NCBI RefSeq assembly: GCF_000722545.1
Contig: NZ_JNVM01000006.1
Coordinates: forward strand, 248,001-312,000
Reading direction: 5' to 3'
DNA length: 64,000 nucleotides
Source: Paenibacillus tyrphae
GTDB lineage: Bacteria; Bacillota; Bacilli; Paenibacillales; NBRC-103111
Shown here one piece after another: positions 34,923-43,739 of the stretch (the stretch's first letter is position 1; each line of letters begins with the position of its first letter). The translations under genes and the position numbers were made by a program. The notes under the pieces are model-generated. The model searched no databases. It worked only from the letters and a program-made list of their open reading frames with translations, and was not told the origin of the DNA.

Positions 34923-36956
34923 TTACTTCGCGAAACCCCGAAATAATGCCTTGATTGTCCCGGCAAGGTGATGACTTCCGCCCCTCGACTCCACCTTCTC
35001 CAACATTAAAGCGACGAGCAGCTTCGGCTTGTCGGTATCGTAAGCGACGAACCAGCCGTTCTCCTGCCCGGACTCTCCCTTCTTTTGCTTCAGTTCGGCC
35101 GTACCGGTCTTGCCCGCCAGCGTCAGCCCGTCGATTCTCGCTGCGCGGCCGGTGCCTGCGGGATTCTGGATAACCTCCTTCATCTGCTCCGTCAGCATGC
35201 GGCTCACCTCGGGGCGGATCAGTCCGCTTTTCCACACTTCGCCGGTCGTCCGGCCGTCGTATTCGAGCACCGGCTTAATCATATTGCCGCCGTTGACGAA
35301 AACCGTATAAGCATCCGCCACATGCAGGGGCGACATGACGACCTCCCCTTGACCGTAGCCGGAGTCGGCCAACAGAACTTCCTTCTTAATGCCTGCGTTC
35401 GACAGCGACGAGACGTCCACCGCCAGCGGCAGCGGCAGCTTCTCGCCGAATCCGAACTTGCCGGCGGCCTTCTCGAAGCGCTCCGCTCCCAAACCTAGCG
35501 CGACCTGAGCAAAATAGATGTTGTCCGAATACATCAGCGCCTTCGTCAAATTCACCGCGCTCGCCGCCTCGGACACCCTCGTAACGTAGTAGTTCCCCCA
35601 CGACGAGTCCTTTTTCCACTGCTTCCCGGTAATGGTCTTCTCTTCATTCGGATCGAGCATCCCCTGCTCCAAAGCGATGGCCGCCGTGATCGGCTTGAAC
35701 GCCGACCCGGGCGCATAAGCGCTGGCGTATCGGTTGAACAGCGGCTTGTCCGGGTTCTCCGTCCATTTCTTCCACTGCTCGGTCGAAATGCCCGAGATCC
35801 AAAGATTCGGATCGTAGGACGGGGTGCTGACCAGCGCAAGCAGCTCGCCGGTCAGCGGCTGCATCGCCACACCCGCTGCCGCATCATTCTCCAGCTCCCG
35901 GTACATCGCCCGCTGCATGCTGGAATCGATCGTCAGCTTCACGTCTTCGCCGTCTACCGCATCGCGCTTGGCAAGCGTCACCTTGTCGCGGCCCTCCGCA
36001 TCCGTAATGTAAATGCGCTGACCGTCCCAGCCGCGCAGCCGGTCCTCCAGCGTCAGCTCAAGCCCGGTTTTGCCGATCCAATCGTCCGGCCGGTAGCCTT
36101 TATCCTTATGCTTCTTCAGCTCCTGTTCGTTCAGCTTGCCGACATAGCCCGTCAAATGAGCCGCCGCCGCGCCGAGCGGGTACGAACGTACCTGCTTCGT
36201 CCGGTAAGCCGTTCCTTGTACCATAAACAGCTCGGTTTCCCGCGGGTCGTCTTTGGGGACTAGCGCTATGGGGACAAACAGCTCCGGCTTCACCCACGAA
36301 GCGCCGAGCTTCGCCTGGATATCCTCCGGCTTCAGGTTCAGCAGTGCCGCCAGCTTGCTCACGGACTCGTCGGACGGCTGCTCCATTTTTTGGGGCACGA
36401 GGCCGACCTCCCATTGATCTTCGTTGATGGCCAGCCCATGGCCTTGCCGGTCGAGAATTTCTCCCCGCTTCGCCAGAAGCGTCTGCACGCGCACCTTGTC
36501 CGTGTCCTTGAGCTTCGGAAACAGAAACGACGAAGACCAGTCCACTCCCCAGGCGCGCTCTTCCTTGCGAAGCGTCGCCGTCTGGTCGAACTCGATCGGT
36601 CCCGCCGACGTCTTCATTTCCACATGCAGCTTGTACCGAATTTGATCGGTCTTCGCATTCGGGTCTTTCTCCGTCGGCGCCGCCGTTATATTCAGCTCCG
36701 TTAGTCCGATTCCTTCATAAATGTTTTGGTGTCGGCTGACAAACGCGTCTTGCGTGACGGATTCTTTAACATGGTTCGTCAAACTAGGATACATAGCCGC
36801 GTAATCTCTTTTCTGCCAAGCGGCGACGAACGAATCCATCACCTCTTCCGGCGGCTTCATCTCCGGCTTGCAGGCCGCGAGCATCAGCAGCAGCGCGACA
36901 AATAGGACGCCCCATATGACGCCCCTCGCAACTGTTCGATGGGTCAATCTCAGCAC
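34923..36956 (-). CDS. pbpC: Penicillin-binding lipoprotein, MecA_N type class B transpeptidase
   Basis: 677 residues: hydrophobic N-terminus with LLMLAAC lipobox, an NTF2-like MecA_N domain (EEVMDSFVAAWQKRDYAAMY), a dimerisation domain (RGEILDRQGHGLAIN), and a transpeptidase domain with SAFK active site (PGSAFKPIT), SDN (MYSDNIYF) and KTG (LAGKTGTAEL). It cross-links peptidoglycan outside the membrane and matches PBP3/PbpC of bacilli. A GTG (36956) or the TTG nine bases on is the start. Confidence 0.88.
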   Translation of the reverse strand: MLRLTHRTVARGVIWGVLFVALLLMLAACKPEMKPPEEVMDSFVAAWQKRDYAAMYPSLTNHVKESVTQDAFVSRHQNIYEGIGLTELNITAAPTEKDPNAKTDQIRYKLHVEMKTSAGPIEFDQTATLRKEERAWGVDWSSSFLFPKLKDTDKVRVQTLLAKRGEILDRQGHGLAINEDQWEVGLVPQKMEQPSDESVSKLAALLNLKPEDIQAKLGASWVKPELFVPIALVPKDDPRETELFMVQGTAYRTKQVRSYPLGAAAAHLTGYVGKLNEQELKKHKDKGYRPDDWIGKTGLELTLEDRLRGWDGQRIYITDAEGRDKVTLAKRDAVDGEDVKLTIDSSMQRAMYRELENDAAAGVAMQPLTGELLALVSTPSYDPNLWISGISTEQWKKWTENPDKPLFNRYASAYAPGSAFKPITAAIALEQGMLDPNEEKTITGKQWKKDSSWGNYYVTRVSEAASAVNLTKALMYSDNIYFAQVALGLGAERFEKAAGKFGFGEKLPLPLAVDVSSLSNAGIKKEVLLADSGYGQGEVVMSPLHVADAYTVFVNGGNMIKPVLEYDGRTTGEVWKSGLIRPEVSRMLTEQMKEVIQNPAGTGRAARIDGLTLAGKTGTAELKQKKGESGQENGWFVAYDTDKPKLLVALMLEKVESRGGSHHLAGTIKALFRGFAK

Positions 36957-37131
36957 TCCCTCTCTCTATCCACTCGTTTCTATTGTAGCCAAACGCAGGC
37001 GGAAGGAGAACGGATAGCTTCCTGATATTTCCCTTACGAAACGCTGACCGGGACCCGCCGGAAATGGTGGATACAGCTTTTGGCGCGGTGGTATAATCGT
37101 CTTATTCCATGGATCTGCGGGGGAATGACCA

Positions 37132-38268
37132 ATGAAAATCATAATTGCGCCGGATTCGTTCAAAGGCTCGCTGTCCGCGCTGCAGCTGTGCGGAGCCGTG
37201 AGCTCCGGCATTCGGAGCGTCGTCCCGGATGCCGACATCGTCGAGCTTCCGGTCGCGGACGGCGGAGAAGGCACGGTAGACAGCCTTGTGCATGCTTGCG
37301 GCGGTACCCGGGTGGAGGTGCAGGTCCGCGGTCCGCTCGGAGAGCCGGTCACGGCCGTCTACGGCATCCTGAAGGACGGCACCGCCGTCGTCGAAATGGC
37401 GCAGGCGTCCGGGCTGCCGCTCGTTCCCGAAGCGCGGCGCAACCCACTTGCCGCCTCCTCCTACGGGACGGGCGAGCTGATTCGGGCCGCATTGGACCGC
37501 GGATGCCGGCAGTTCCTCATCGGGCTCGGCGGCAGCGCGACGAATGACGGCGGCGCAGGCATGCTGGAGGCGCTCGGCGTCCGCTGGTACGGAGCGGACG
37601 GCGTCCCGCTGCCCTCCGAGGGCGGAGCGCTCGCCGAACTCGCCGGCTTCGACGCCTCCGGCATGGACCCGCGCCTCGCGGAATGCCGCTTCGTCGCAGC
37701 GACGGACGTCCGCAATCCGCTCTGCGGGCCGGAGGGCGCTTCCGCCGTCTTCGGCCCGCAGAAGGGCGCGACGCCGGACATGACGCAAGCGCTGAATCTG
37801 GCGCTGCGGCAGTGGGCCGACGTCATTTGCCGGCAAACCGGCATCGACGTGCTGACGCTGCCTGGCGGCGGCGCGGCCGGCGGCATGGGGGCCGGGCTGC
37901 ATGCGTTCCTCGGCGCGCCGCTTCGCTCCGGCATCGACATTGTGCTGGAGAAGGCGAAGTTCGAAGCGCAGCTTCGGGACGCCGACTTAATCTTCACTGG
38001 CGAAGGCCGGTTGGACAGGCAGACGCTGTCCGGCAAAGCAATTGCGGGCATCTGCCGCAAGGCCCGGGAGGCGGGAGTGCCGGTAGTCGCTTTGTGCGGC
38101 AGTCTGGAGCTGCCTGCGGATCAGTTGGACGAGCTCGGACTGACGGCGGCTTTTTCCATCGTACGCAAGCCTTGCGACTTGCAGGATGCGGTCGGGCATG
38201 CCGCAGAATGGGCAAGCGAGGCGGCAGCCCAAATGATGCGCCTGCTACAGGGCGTCAGACGGCGATAG
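37132..38268 (+). CDS. Glycerate kinase
   Basis: 378 residues, full length for the GlxK/GarK family: MKIIIAPDSFKGSLSA start, PVADGGEGTVDSL, IGLGGSATNDGGAGML, and FTGEGRLDRQTLSGKA near the end. It phosphorylates D-glycerate with ATP in the cytoplasm. It stands alone, and the next gene has its own ribosome binding site. It is unrelated to the injection locus. GC content is among the highest in the window. Confidence 0.93.
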   Translation: MKIIIAPDSFKGSLSALQLCGAVSSGIRSVVPDADIVELPVADGGEGTVDSLVHACGGTRVEVQVRGPLGEPVTAVYGILKDGTAVVEMAQASGLPLVPEARRNPLAASSYGTGELIRAALDRGCRQFLIGLGGSATNDGGAGMLEALGVRWYGADGVPLPSEGGALAELAGFDASGMDPRLAECRFVAATDVRNPLCGPEGASAVFGPQKGATPDMTQALNLALRQWADVICRQTGIDVLTLPGGGAAGGMGAGLHAFLGAPLRSGIDIVLEKAKFEAQLRDADLIFTGEGRLDRQTLSGKAIAGICRKAREAGVPVVALCGSLELPADQLDELGLTAAFSIVRKPCDLQDAVGHAAEWASEAAAQMMRLLQGVRRR

Positions 38269-38385
38269 CCGACATTTGGTTTGGAATCTTTTCGTCTGAA
38301 TCCGTGAAATTTCGATTGAAATTTTGCGCCAACGTGATAGGATAGGTCATAAATGCAACTTCATTCATCCGGGGAGAGAAGTACA

Positions 38386-39195
38386 ATGAGCATACCAAAA
38401 GCATTAACCATTGCCGGCTCCGATACAAGCGGCGGCGCCGGAATTCAAGCCGATTTAAAAACGTTCCAGGAACGCGACGTCTACGGAATGACGGTTCTCA
38501 CGACGGTCGTCACGATGGACCCGAACAACCAATGGCACCATGGCGTTCATCCGGTCGCTTTGCCTACCGTCGAAGCCCAACTGCAAACCGTGCTTGACGG
38601 CATTGGCATCGATTCGCTCAAGACGGGCATGCTCGGCTCCGTCGAGCTGATCGAGCTCGTCACGCGTACGCTCAAAGGCAAAGGGCTGCAGCGTATCGTT
38701 GTGGACCCTGTAATGGTCTGCAAAGGCAACGACGAGGCGCTCCATCCCGAATCTACGGTAGCGCTGCGGGAGCTGCTCGTCCCGATCGCGGACGTCGTCA
38801 CTCCGAATTTGTTCGAAGCGGCGCAGCTTGCGAACCGTCCGCCGATTCAAACGGTGGAGGACATGAAAGAAGCGGCGCAGATCATCCATGCGACAGGCGT
38901 CAAATACGTCCTGATCAAAGGCGGCGCGAAGCTGAATCATCCGCAGGCGGTCGACTTGCTTTATGACGGAAAGACATTCGAGCTGTACGAATCGGATAAA
39001 ATTTCCACCACCTATACGCATGGAGCCGGATGCACGTACTCCGCCGCGATTACGGCCGAGCTTGCCAAAGGCGCCGACGTCAAAGAAGCGGTCGATACCG
39101 CAAAACGGTTCATCAGTGCAGCCATCCGGCACGGCTTTCCGCTGAACGGCTTTGTCGGCCCGACCCGCCATTCGGCGCTGCGCCAGTTCGGGTAA
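38386..39195 (+). CDS. pdxK: Pyridoxine/pyridoxal kinase
   Basis: 269 residues from the ATG at 38386 (GGGGAG nine bases upstream). It matches the ThiD/PdxK ribokinase fold: ALTIAGSDTSGGAGIQADLKTF start, VVDPVMVCKGND, TPNLFEAAQL, KGGA, and HGAGCTYSAAITAELAKG. The Bacillus PdxK form is like this. The substrate could instead be hydroxymethylpyrimidine. Confidence 0.9.
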   Translation: MSIPKALTIAGSDTSGGAGIQADLKTFQERDVYGMTVLTTVVTMDPNNQWHHGVHPVALPTVEAQLQTVLDGIGIDSLKTGMLGSVELIELVTRTLKGKGLQRIVVDPVMVCKGNDEALHPESTVALRELLVPIADVVTPNLFEAAQLANRPPIQTVEDMKEAAQIIHATGVKYVLIKGGAKLNHPQAVDLLYDGKTFELYESDKISTTYTHGAGCTYSAAITAELAKGADVKEAVDTAKRFISAAIRHGFPLNGFVGPTRHSALRQFG

Positions 39196-39220
39196 GCCTG
39201 TCACCGATTTTGTCCATATC

Positions 39221-39253
39221 AAAGAGCCTGTCTCAGTCCGAGACGGGCTCTTT
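39221..39253 (+). terminator. Bidirectional terminator between pdxK and TetR gene
   Basis: AAAGAGCC-x-GTCTC pairs with GAGAC-x-GGCTCTTT around a short loop, with T-rich sequence on both sides. It serves the convergent genes ending at 39195 and 39276. Confidence 0.85.
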
Positions 39254-39275
39254 ATACTTTTTGCCAACGACCGCG

Positions 39276-39869
39276 TTACGGCACAAGCAAGCTATCCAGA
39301 TGCCGCGCAATGATCCCCGCAATTTCTTCCGCTCTTACGACCTCGGACGCGATGACGCCGTGTACGACCAACCCGTCCACCAACGCGTGGAACCGCTTCG
39401 CTTCCATCTCCGTGTCAAGGCCTGGCTTCAGCAGCTGCGACTGGCCGAGGGATTCGAAAATCTTACGGAACACACCCCGCAGCGAGTCGTGGATTTCCCG
39501 GCTCAGCGGCATCAAGCCCGGCTCGGTCAAAGCAAAAGTCGAAAAGGCGATCCAGATTTGACTTTCCGCCAAGCGGTCTTCGTCCAGCGGCACGATTTGA
39601 CCGATAATCGTTTCGATATTTTCCCGGGGATCGCCGTCCTGCGGAAGCGACTGTATACGTTTTTTTATCCGTTCGGCGACCAGCCGCATGGAGAAAGCCA
39701 ATAAAGCCGATTGCGAATCGAAGTAATGACGCAGCGAGCCAAGAGATATGCCGGCTTCCTCGGCGACACTGCGCACGCTGACCCCTTCCAGCCCTTCGCG
39801 GCGAATAATCCGCCACACCGCTTCCGCCAACTGCTCCCGTCGCTCTTCATGGTTTACGATTTTAGGCAT
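39276..39869 (-). CDS. TetR-family regulator (BetI-like)
   Basis: 197 residues: N-terminal helix-turn-helix (EGVSVRSVAEEAGISLGSLRHYF) and a C-terminal ligand domain of the BetI/TetR_C_6 kind (RFHALVDGLVVHGVI). It is divergent from a small membrane protein with 104 bp between them, so it probably controls that gene and itself. Confidence 0.85.
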   Translation of the reverse strand: MPKIVNHEERREQLAEAVWRIIRREGLEGVSVRSVAEEAGISLGSLRHYFDSQSALLAFSMRLVAERIKKRIQSLPQDGDPRENIETIIGQIVPLDEDRLAESQIWIAFSTFALTEPGLMPLSREIHDSLRGVFRKIFESLGQSQLLKPGLDTEMEAKRFHALVDGLVVHGVIASEVVRAEEIAGIIARHLDSLLVP

Positions 39870-39894
39870 GCCCCGATTATAGCACGGTTGTTTT

Positions 39895-39944
39895 TTTTAA
39901 TACAACAATGCTAAAATAAACCCTGCTTAGCAATACAAGTGTAT
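39895..39944. promoter_or_regulatory. Candidate TetR operators in the divergent promoter region
   Basis: ATACA-AG-TGTAT (39933-39944) is a perfect palindrome, and a looser TTGTT...AACAA pair lies at about 39887-39908. Both are in the short divergent region where a TetR dimer would be expected to bind. Confidence 0.45.
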
Positions 39945-39973
39945 CAAAAAAAAGAAAAGAAAGGACTGACTGT

Positions 39974-40507
39974 ATGACGATAGCCGCATTTATTATCGGT
40001 TGTGAAATTGGCTTCTGGGTGTTTGTCGTCGCCGGACTTGTCTTCCGTTATATTTTGGGTATGAAACGAATCGGAGCTCTTTTGCTGGTTGCCACGCCGG
40101 TGGTCGATCTGGTCCTGATCATTGCGACCGTCATTGATTTGCGCAACGGGGCGACCGCAAGCTTCGTACACGGCCTCGCCGCCGTCTATATCGGCGTATC
40201 CATCGCCTGCGGTCACCGGATGATCCGGTGGGCCGACATACGGTTCGCACACCGGTTCGCAGGGGCTCCGGCGCCCGAACCAAAGCCTAAGCACGGCGCC
40301 GCCCATGCCCGCCGCGAGCGGCAGACGTGGTTTCTTCACCTGCTGGCCTGGATCATCGGCTGCCTGGTTCTGCTCGGCATGATCTGGTTCGTCGACGACG
40401 AGAGCCGGACGGCGGACTTGTGGAGCATGATCTGGCGCTGGGCGGTCATACTGGGGATCGACTTTATATGGAGCTTCAGCTATACCTTCTGGCCCAAAAA
40501 AGCATAG
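39974..40507 (+). CDS. Small integral membrane protein
   Basis: 177 residues with about five hydrophobic helices (residues 5-25, 32-50, 55-72, 120-140, 150-165) and a charged central loop (PAPEPKPKHGAAHARRERQ). It resembles the YmcC-type bacillar membrane proteins, but the function is unknown. It is probably controlled by the divergent TetR protein. Confidence 0.7.
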   Translation: MTIAAFIIGCEIGFWVFVVAGLVFRYILGMKRIGALLLVATPVVDLVLIIATVIDLRNGATASFVHGLAAVYIGVSIACGHRMIRWADIRFAHRFAGAPAPEPKPKHGAAHARRERQTWFLHLLAWIIGCLVLLGMIWFVDDESRTADLWSMIWRWAVILGIDFIWSFSYTFWPKKA

Positions 40508-40582
40508 CCGGATTTGGCTGAAACCTTGTGCCCTTCTCGCTCGTAAGAGTAAGACAATCGTATATTTTTCAAAAGGAGATCG

Positions 40583-40615
40583 ATGCTCATGCCTCGCCTA
40601 AAAATCCCCCGTTAA
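40583..40615 (+). CDS. Ten-codon leader ORF upstream of the aminoglycoside resistance homologue
   Basis: An ideal AAAAGGAG lies four bases before ATG CTC ATG; the frame ends at TAA 40615 after MLMPRLKIPR. A CCCCG...CGGGG hairpin follows directly. A tiny ORF with a perfect ribosome binding site 75 bp ahead of a resistance gene resembles leader-peptide attenuation. Chance cannot be excluded. Confidence 0.4.
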   Translation: MLMPRLKIPR

Positions 40616-40690
40616 CCCCGGGGACCGCCGCCTCCGTTCGAAGCGATGCGCGAAACCAACCTCATATTTTACCAAGGAGTGTGCAAACGA

Positions 40691-41455
40691 ATGAACGGAC
40701 CACAGGCGGTAACCAAAGAAGAAAGACGGGCCATTGCCCGTGAAATTGCCGACCGGCTTAAGCAGGTTTACGGCGACAACCTAAAAGCGATCGGCCTCTA
40801 CGGCTCCATGGCGCGCGGCACGGACGGGCCGTTCTCGGACACCGAGATGCTTTGCGTTCTCCGCTCGGGAGACGAACCGGTCGACTTCAGCCACGAATGG
40901 GCGGCCGGGGCCTGGAAAGCGGAGGTGAACGTGTACAGCGAGGAGGAGCTGCTGCAGTATGCGCGGACCGTCGAGGATACATGGCCTCTGTCCCACGGCG
41001 CCTTCCTTACGGCTCTGCCGCTGTACGACCCGGACGGCTTTTTCGATGACCTGAAAGCAGCGGTCCAGTCACCGGACGTAGCCGATTTCCGGGAAAATAT
41101 CCGCAGCATTCTGGTCGGCGAAATGTTCGAATTCGCCGGCAAATGGCGCAATGCCAACGCCCAAGGCCCACGGACGTACCTGCCTTATCTGGCCATGGAA
41201 ACCGTGCATTACGCCGCGATGCTCATCGGGCTGCATCATCGGAGAACCTACTCTACGGGAGCCAAGGTCATTCCCGAAGCAATGACCTTGCCCGACCGGC
41301 CTGACGGCTTTGACGCGCTGGCACAGCTCGTGCTGTCCGGCGAGCTATCCGACCCGGACGGTGTCTTCCTGGCGTGCGAGGCTTTCTGGACTGGCCTGCA
41401 AGCGTGGGCGGAAGAGCATGACTATGCGTTTATCACGGAACGAATTCCATTTTAA
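40691..41455 (+). CDS. Aminoglycoside O-nucleotidyltransferase, ANT(4')/AadD-like
   Basis: 254 residues from the ATG at 40691 (AAGGAG 11 bases upstream). It follows AadD closely along its length: MNGP start, KAIGLYGSMARGTDGPFSDTEM nucleotidyltransferase motif, FSHEWAAGAWKAEVNVYSEE, EFAGKWRNANAQGP, YLAMETVHYAAMLIGLHHR, and the final RIPF. It would adenylylate kanamycin/tobramycin-type drugs at the 4'-hydroxyl. The gene matches the local GC content and has no mobile element around it, so it looks like an intrinsic gene. Activity is not proven. Confidence 0.88.
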   Translation: MNGPQAVTKEERRAIAREIADRLKQVYGDNLKAIGLYGSMARGTDGPFSDTEMLCVLRSGDEPVDFSHEWAAGAWKAEVNVYSEEELLQYARTVEDTWPLSHGAFLTALPLYDPDGFFDDLKAAVQSPDVADFRENIRSILVGEMFEFAGKWRNANAQGPRTYLPYLAMETVHYAAMLIGLHHRRTYSTGAKVIPEAMTLPDRPDGFDALAQLVLSGELSDPDGVFLACEAFWTGLQAWAEEHDYAFITERIPF

Positions 41456-41474
41456 AAGCAATTCGGCACAAAGG

Positions 41475-41500
41475 CCCGCATCCGCTGCGGGTCATTTTCT
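41475..41500 (+). terminator. Terminator after the nucleotidyltransferase gene
   Basis: CCCGCA pairs with TGCGGG around TCCGC and is followed by TCATTTTCT. Confidence 0.7.
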
Positions 41501-41520
41501 ATGCTTGCAACATTTTTATA

Positions 41521-41550
41521 TTGACTGTACGTTCAGTCATAAATTATACT
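41521..41550 (+). promoter_or_regulatory. Sigma-A promoter with TetR-type operator inside its spacer
   Basis: TTGACT (41521-41526) and TATACT (41545-41550) are 18 bases apart. A perfect palindrome, TGACTG-TACGTT-CAGTCA (41522-41539), covers the -35 box and most of the spacer, so a bound dimer would block RNA polymerase. It drives the hydrolase and the broken TetR gene downstream. Confidence 0.8.
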
Positions 41551-41657
41551 AAATCTGCAAGGACCATGGCACCTTTTTCCATCGCTTCTATTACGCGTCA
41601 CGGTCCGGTCATCATTTTATCCGCTGTTGCGGAAAATACGTCGGAGGAGGAATCACG

Positions 41658-42413
41658 ATGGATCTTCACTACGAAATTTATGGGGCGGGCGACGAGACGA
41701 TTGTCCTGCTTCACGGGGGCGGGACAGATATGCGCACCTGGCAGTTCATCCTTCCGAGGCTTGCGGCGAACTATCGGGTTATCGCATTCGACGGACGGGG
41801 AGCCGGACAATCGCCGGCGCCTGTCGAGCCCGCCAATTACGTCGAGGATGTAAAAATGGTTCTTGACCACTTCGGCCTGGAAAAGGCCATACTAGTCGGC
41901 CACTCCATAGGCGGCCAGATTGCCGTCGACTTCGACCTGACGTACCCCGAACGGGTATCCAAGCTCGTGCTTATCGCCTGCTCCGTCACGGGCTTCCAGA
42001 ATGCGCCGGACATTGAGGAGCGGTTCCAGCGCGTCCTCGCCGCGGCGCCGGATGTAGAGAAAATGACCGAGTTTTCGCTTGATCTTCCGTCCTATGACGT
42101 CGTCAAAGCAAGCCCGCACCACCTAGAGCTTATGACCGAGATGATTAGACACAATATCCAGCGATGGTTCGATTGGAAAAGCGGCGAATCGGTATGGCCT
42201 CAGCCTCCTGCCATCGAAAGGCTGGACCGGCTTGCGGCGCCGACTTTGTTCATGATTGGCACACTCGACCGCCCAGACCTGTTCCCGCTCGCCGAGCAAT
42301 TCGGTCAGCTTCCGAATGCCCGCCTCGTGTGGATCGACGGCACGGATCATATGCCTATGTTCACCCATCCCGACGAGGTCTCCCATACGATTTTGCAGTT
42401 TCTGGAGGAGTAA
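41658..42413 (+). CDS. Alpha/beta hydrolase
   Basis: 251 residues: oxyanion-hole HGGG (VLLHGGGTDMRTW), nucleophile elbow GHSIGG, acid in GTLDRPD and His in GTDHMPMF, a complete catalytic triad. GGAGGAGG precedes the ATG. The substrate is unknown. It is the first gene of a TetR-controlled pair. Confidence 0.88.
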   Translation: MDLHYEIYGAGDETIVLLHGGGTDMRTWQFILPRLAANYRVIAFDGRGAGQSPAPVEPANYVEDVKMVLDHFGLEKAILVGHSIGGQIAVDFDLTYPERVSKLVLIACSVTGFQNAPDIEERFQRVLAAAPDVEKMTEFSLDLPSYDVVKASPHHLELMTEMIRHNIQRWFDWKSGESVWPQPPAIERLDRLAAPTLFMIGTLDRPDLFPLAEQFGQLPNARLVWIDGTDHMPMFTHPDEVSHTILQFLEE

Positions 42414-42417
42414 CGAC

Positions 42418-43017
42418 ATGCCCCGAACGCCGGAGGAAAACGAACAGATTCGCCGCGCGCCCGAGATAAAATTTTACAAGCGGCCACGGAGCTTTTTATC
42501 GAGAAAGGGTTCCATTCCGCCTCCATCGACGATGTAGCCAAGCGAGCGGACATTTCAAAGGGCCTTCTCTACAACTATTTCAAAGGCAAAGAGGAACTCT
42601 TGGCCGCTATGGTCGATCTTCGTATCGAAGAGGTGCTTGAAGTGATGCAGGCCGCGGTCGCCAAAGAAACCCCTGCCGAGCAGCTGCGCCATATCGTCGA
42701 AGGGGCGCTGGACAACGTCCGCGAGCAGCCGGAAGTATTCCGCTTCTATCTGAACTTATTCACCTGTCCGAGACAAGATGAGGTCGTTGCCAAGCATGGA
42801 AACCGGCTGCTGGGCGCCTACGCGGAGCAGTTCGAGGCCCAATGCGAAATGTTCGAGAAGCTGGGCGCTCCCGATCCCCGGAAACGGTCACTTCACTTCT
42901 CCTCGACGCTCCAAGGCATCATGCTGAAGTATACCAATTATTCTTCGGGATTCCCGCTGGACGATATGAAGGCGCAAACGCTTGTGGCAATCGGAATTTG
43001 CAGCCGGACGGCTCCTG
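42418..43017 (+). pseudogene. TetR-family repressor gene with frameshift
   Basis: The ATG at 42418 follows GGAGGAG within the end of the hydrolase gene and starts MPRTPEENEQIRRAPEIK. The frame then shifts near the AAAATTTT run at about 42470, and the helix-turn-helix continues in another frame (ILQAATELFIEKGFHSASID, then DVAKRADISKGLLYNYF) to the ligand domain. The C-terminus also lacks an in-frame stop near the expected end (about 43017): the frame runs on into the convergent gene, which hints at a second indel. If real, the hydrolase promoter is derepressed. Confidence 0.7.
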
Positions 43018-43067
43018 ACTCTCCCGCAGCTTCCGCTCCGTCGATACGACGGCGGCGGGAGCCCCTT

Positions 43068-43559
43068 TTATTCCAAGCCCTCTTCCCTTGTTCCAACAAC
43101 GCCATCGAACGGTTCGTTGCGCTCCAGAGCACGGTTCAGCTTTTGCAGCATATCCCCGATCCCCCTGCTCCCGACCAGCGGAAAATAAATCCGTGTCTCC
43201 CCGGAAAACACCTCGGGAACGATCCCGGTGAACTTTTTGCCGCCGAGCACGACAGCTTCCTCAAAGCGGTCCAACCGTTTTTCGCTTACTTGACGTTTCA
43301 ACTCGTGCAATGAAATGATTTCCGGGTGCCCGCTGCCAAAGGCGACATTGTAATTTTCATCGAGCCTATCGTCCGGAAGCAAAAAACCGTGCTTGGCCGA
43401 CAATATCGCCCAATGATCAAAATAACGGTCCGCATACGCCTGACATTTTCGGTGAAGGGGCGAAATGTACGCCTGTTTGGCCGGGCAAGGACCTGACGGT
43501 GCTGCGGCGGTATCCCATATTTTTTTGGCTCCGCAAGGAATGATGCACAGTCTGTTCAC
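43068..43559 (-). CDS. DUF6884-like protein
   Basis: 163 residues: N-terminal LCIIPCGAKKIWD, central SAKHGFLLPDDRLDENYNV, typical of the DUF6884 fold seen near tRNA-modification or phage genes. The C-terminal GSRGIGDMLQKLNRAL extension is charged. It is convergent with the TetR fragment; a CTCCCGC/GCGGGAG hairpin near 43020-43063 separates them. The function is unknown. Confidence 0.65.
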   Translation of the reverse strand: MNRLCIIPCGAKKIWDTAAAPSGPCPAKQAYISPLHRKCQAYADRYFDHWAILSAKHGFLLPDDRLDENYNVAFGSGHPEIISLHELKRQVSEKRLDRFEEAVVLGGKKFTGIVPEVFSGETRIYFPLVGSRGIGDMLQKLNRALERNEPFDGVVGTREEGLE

Positions 43560-43739
43560 GTTCGTCCCGCTCCTTCCGTCGTTGCGCGCAATAACCTGCG
43601 CTTCCTTAGCTGTCTGCCGCTATTGCTTCGCCGCGGGAACGGTCATCCCCTTCTTTTTTCCCCGAACTTGCAACCTTCCTCCCTTCTCGGACGTATATCC
43701 ATTATCTTCTATATTTAACTGAGCCGAGGTGGAAGCAAA

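Noticed and set aside
37102-38060. Minus frames opposite glycerate kinase
   Set aside because: The plus frame matches a known enzyme over its full length.
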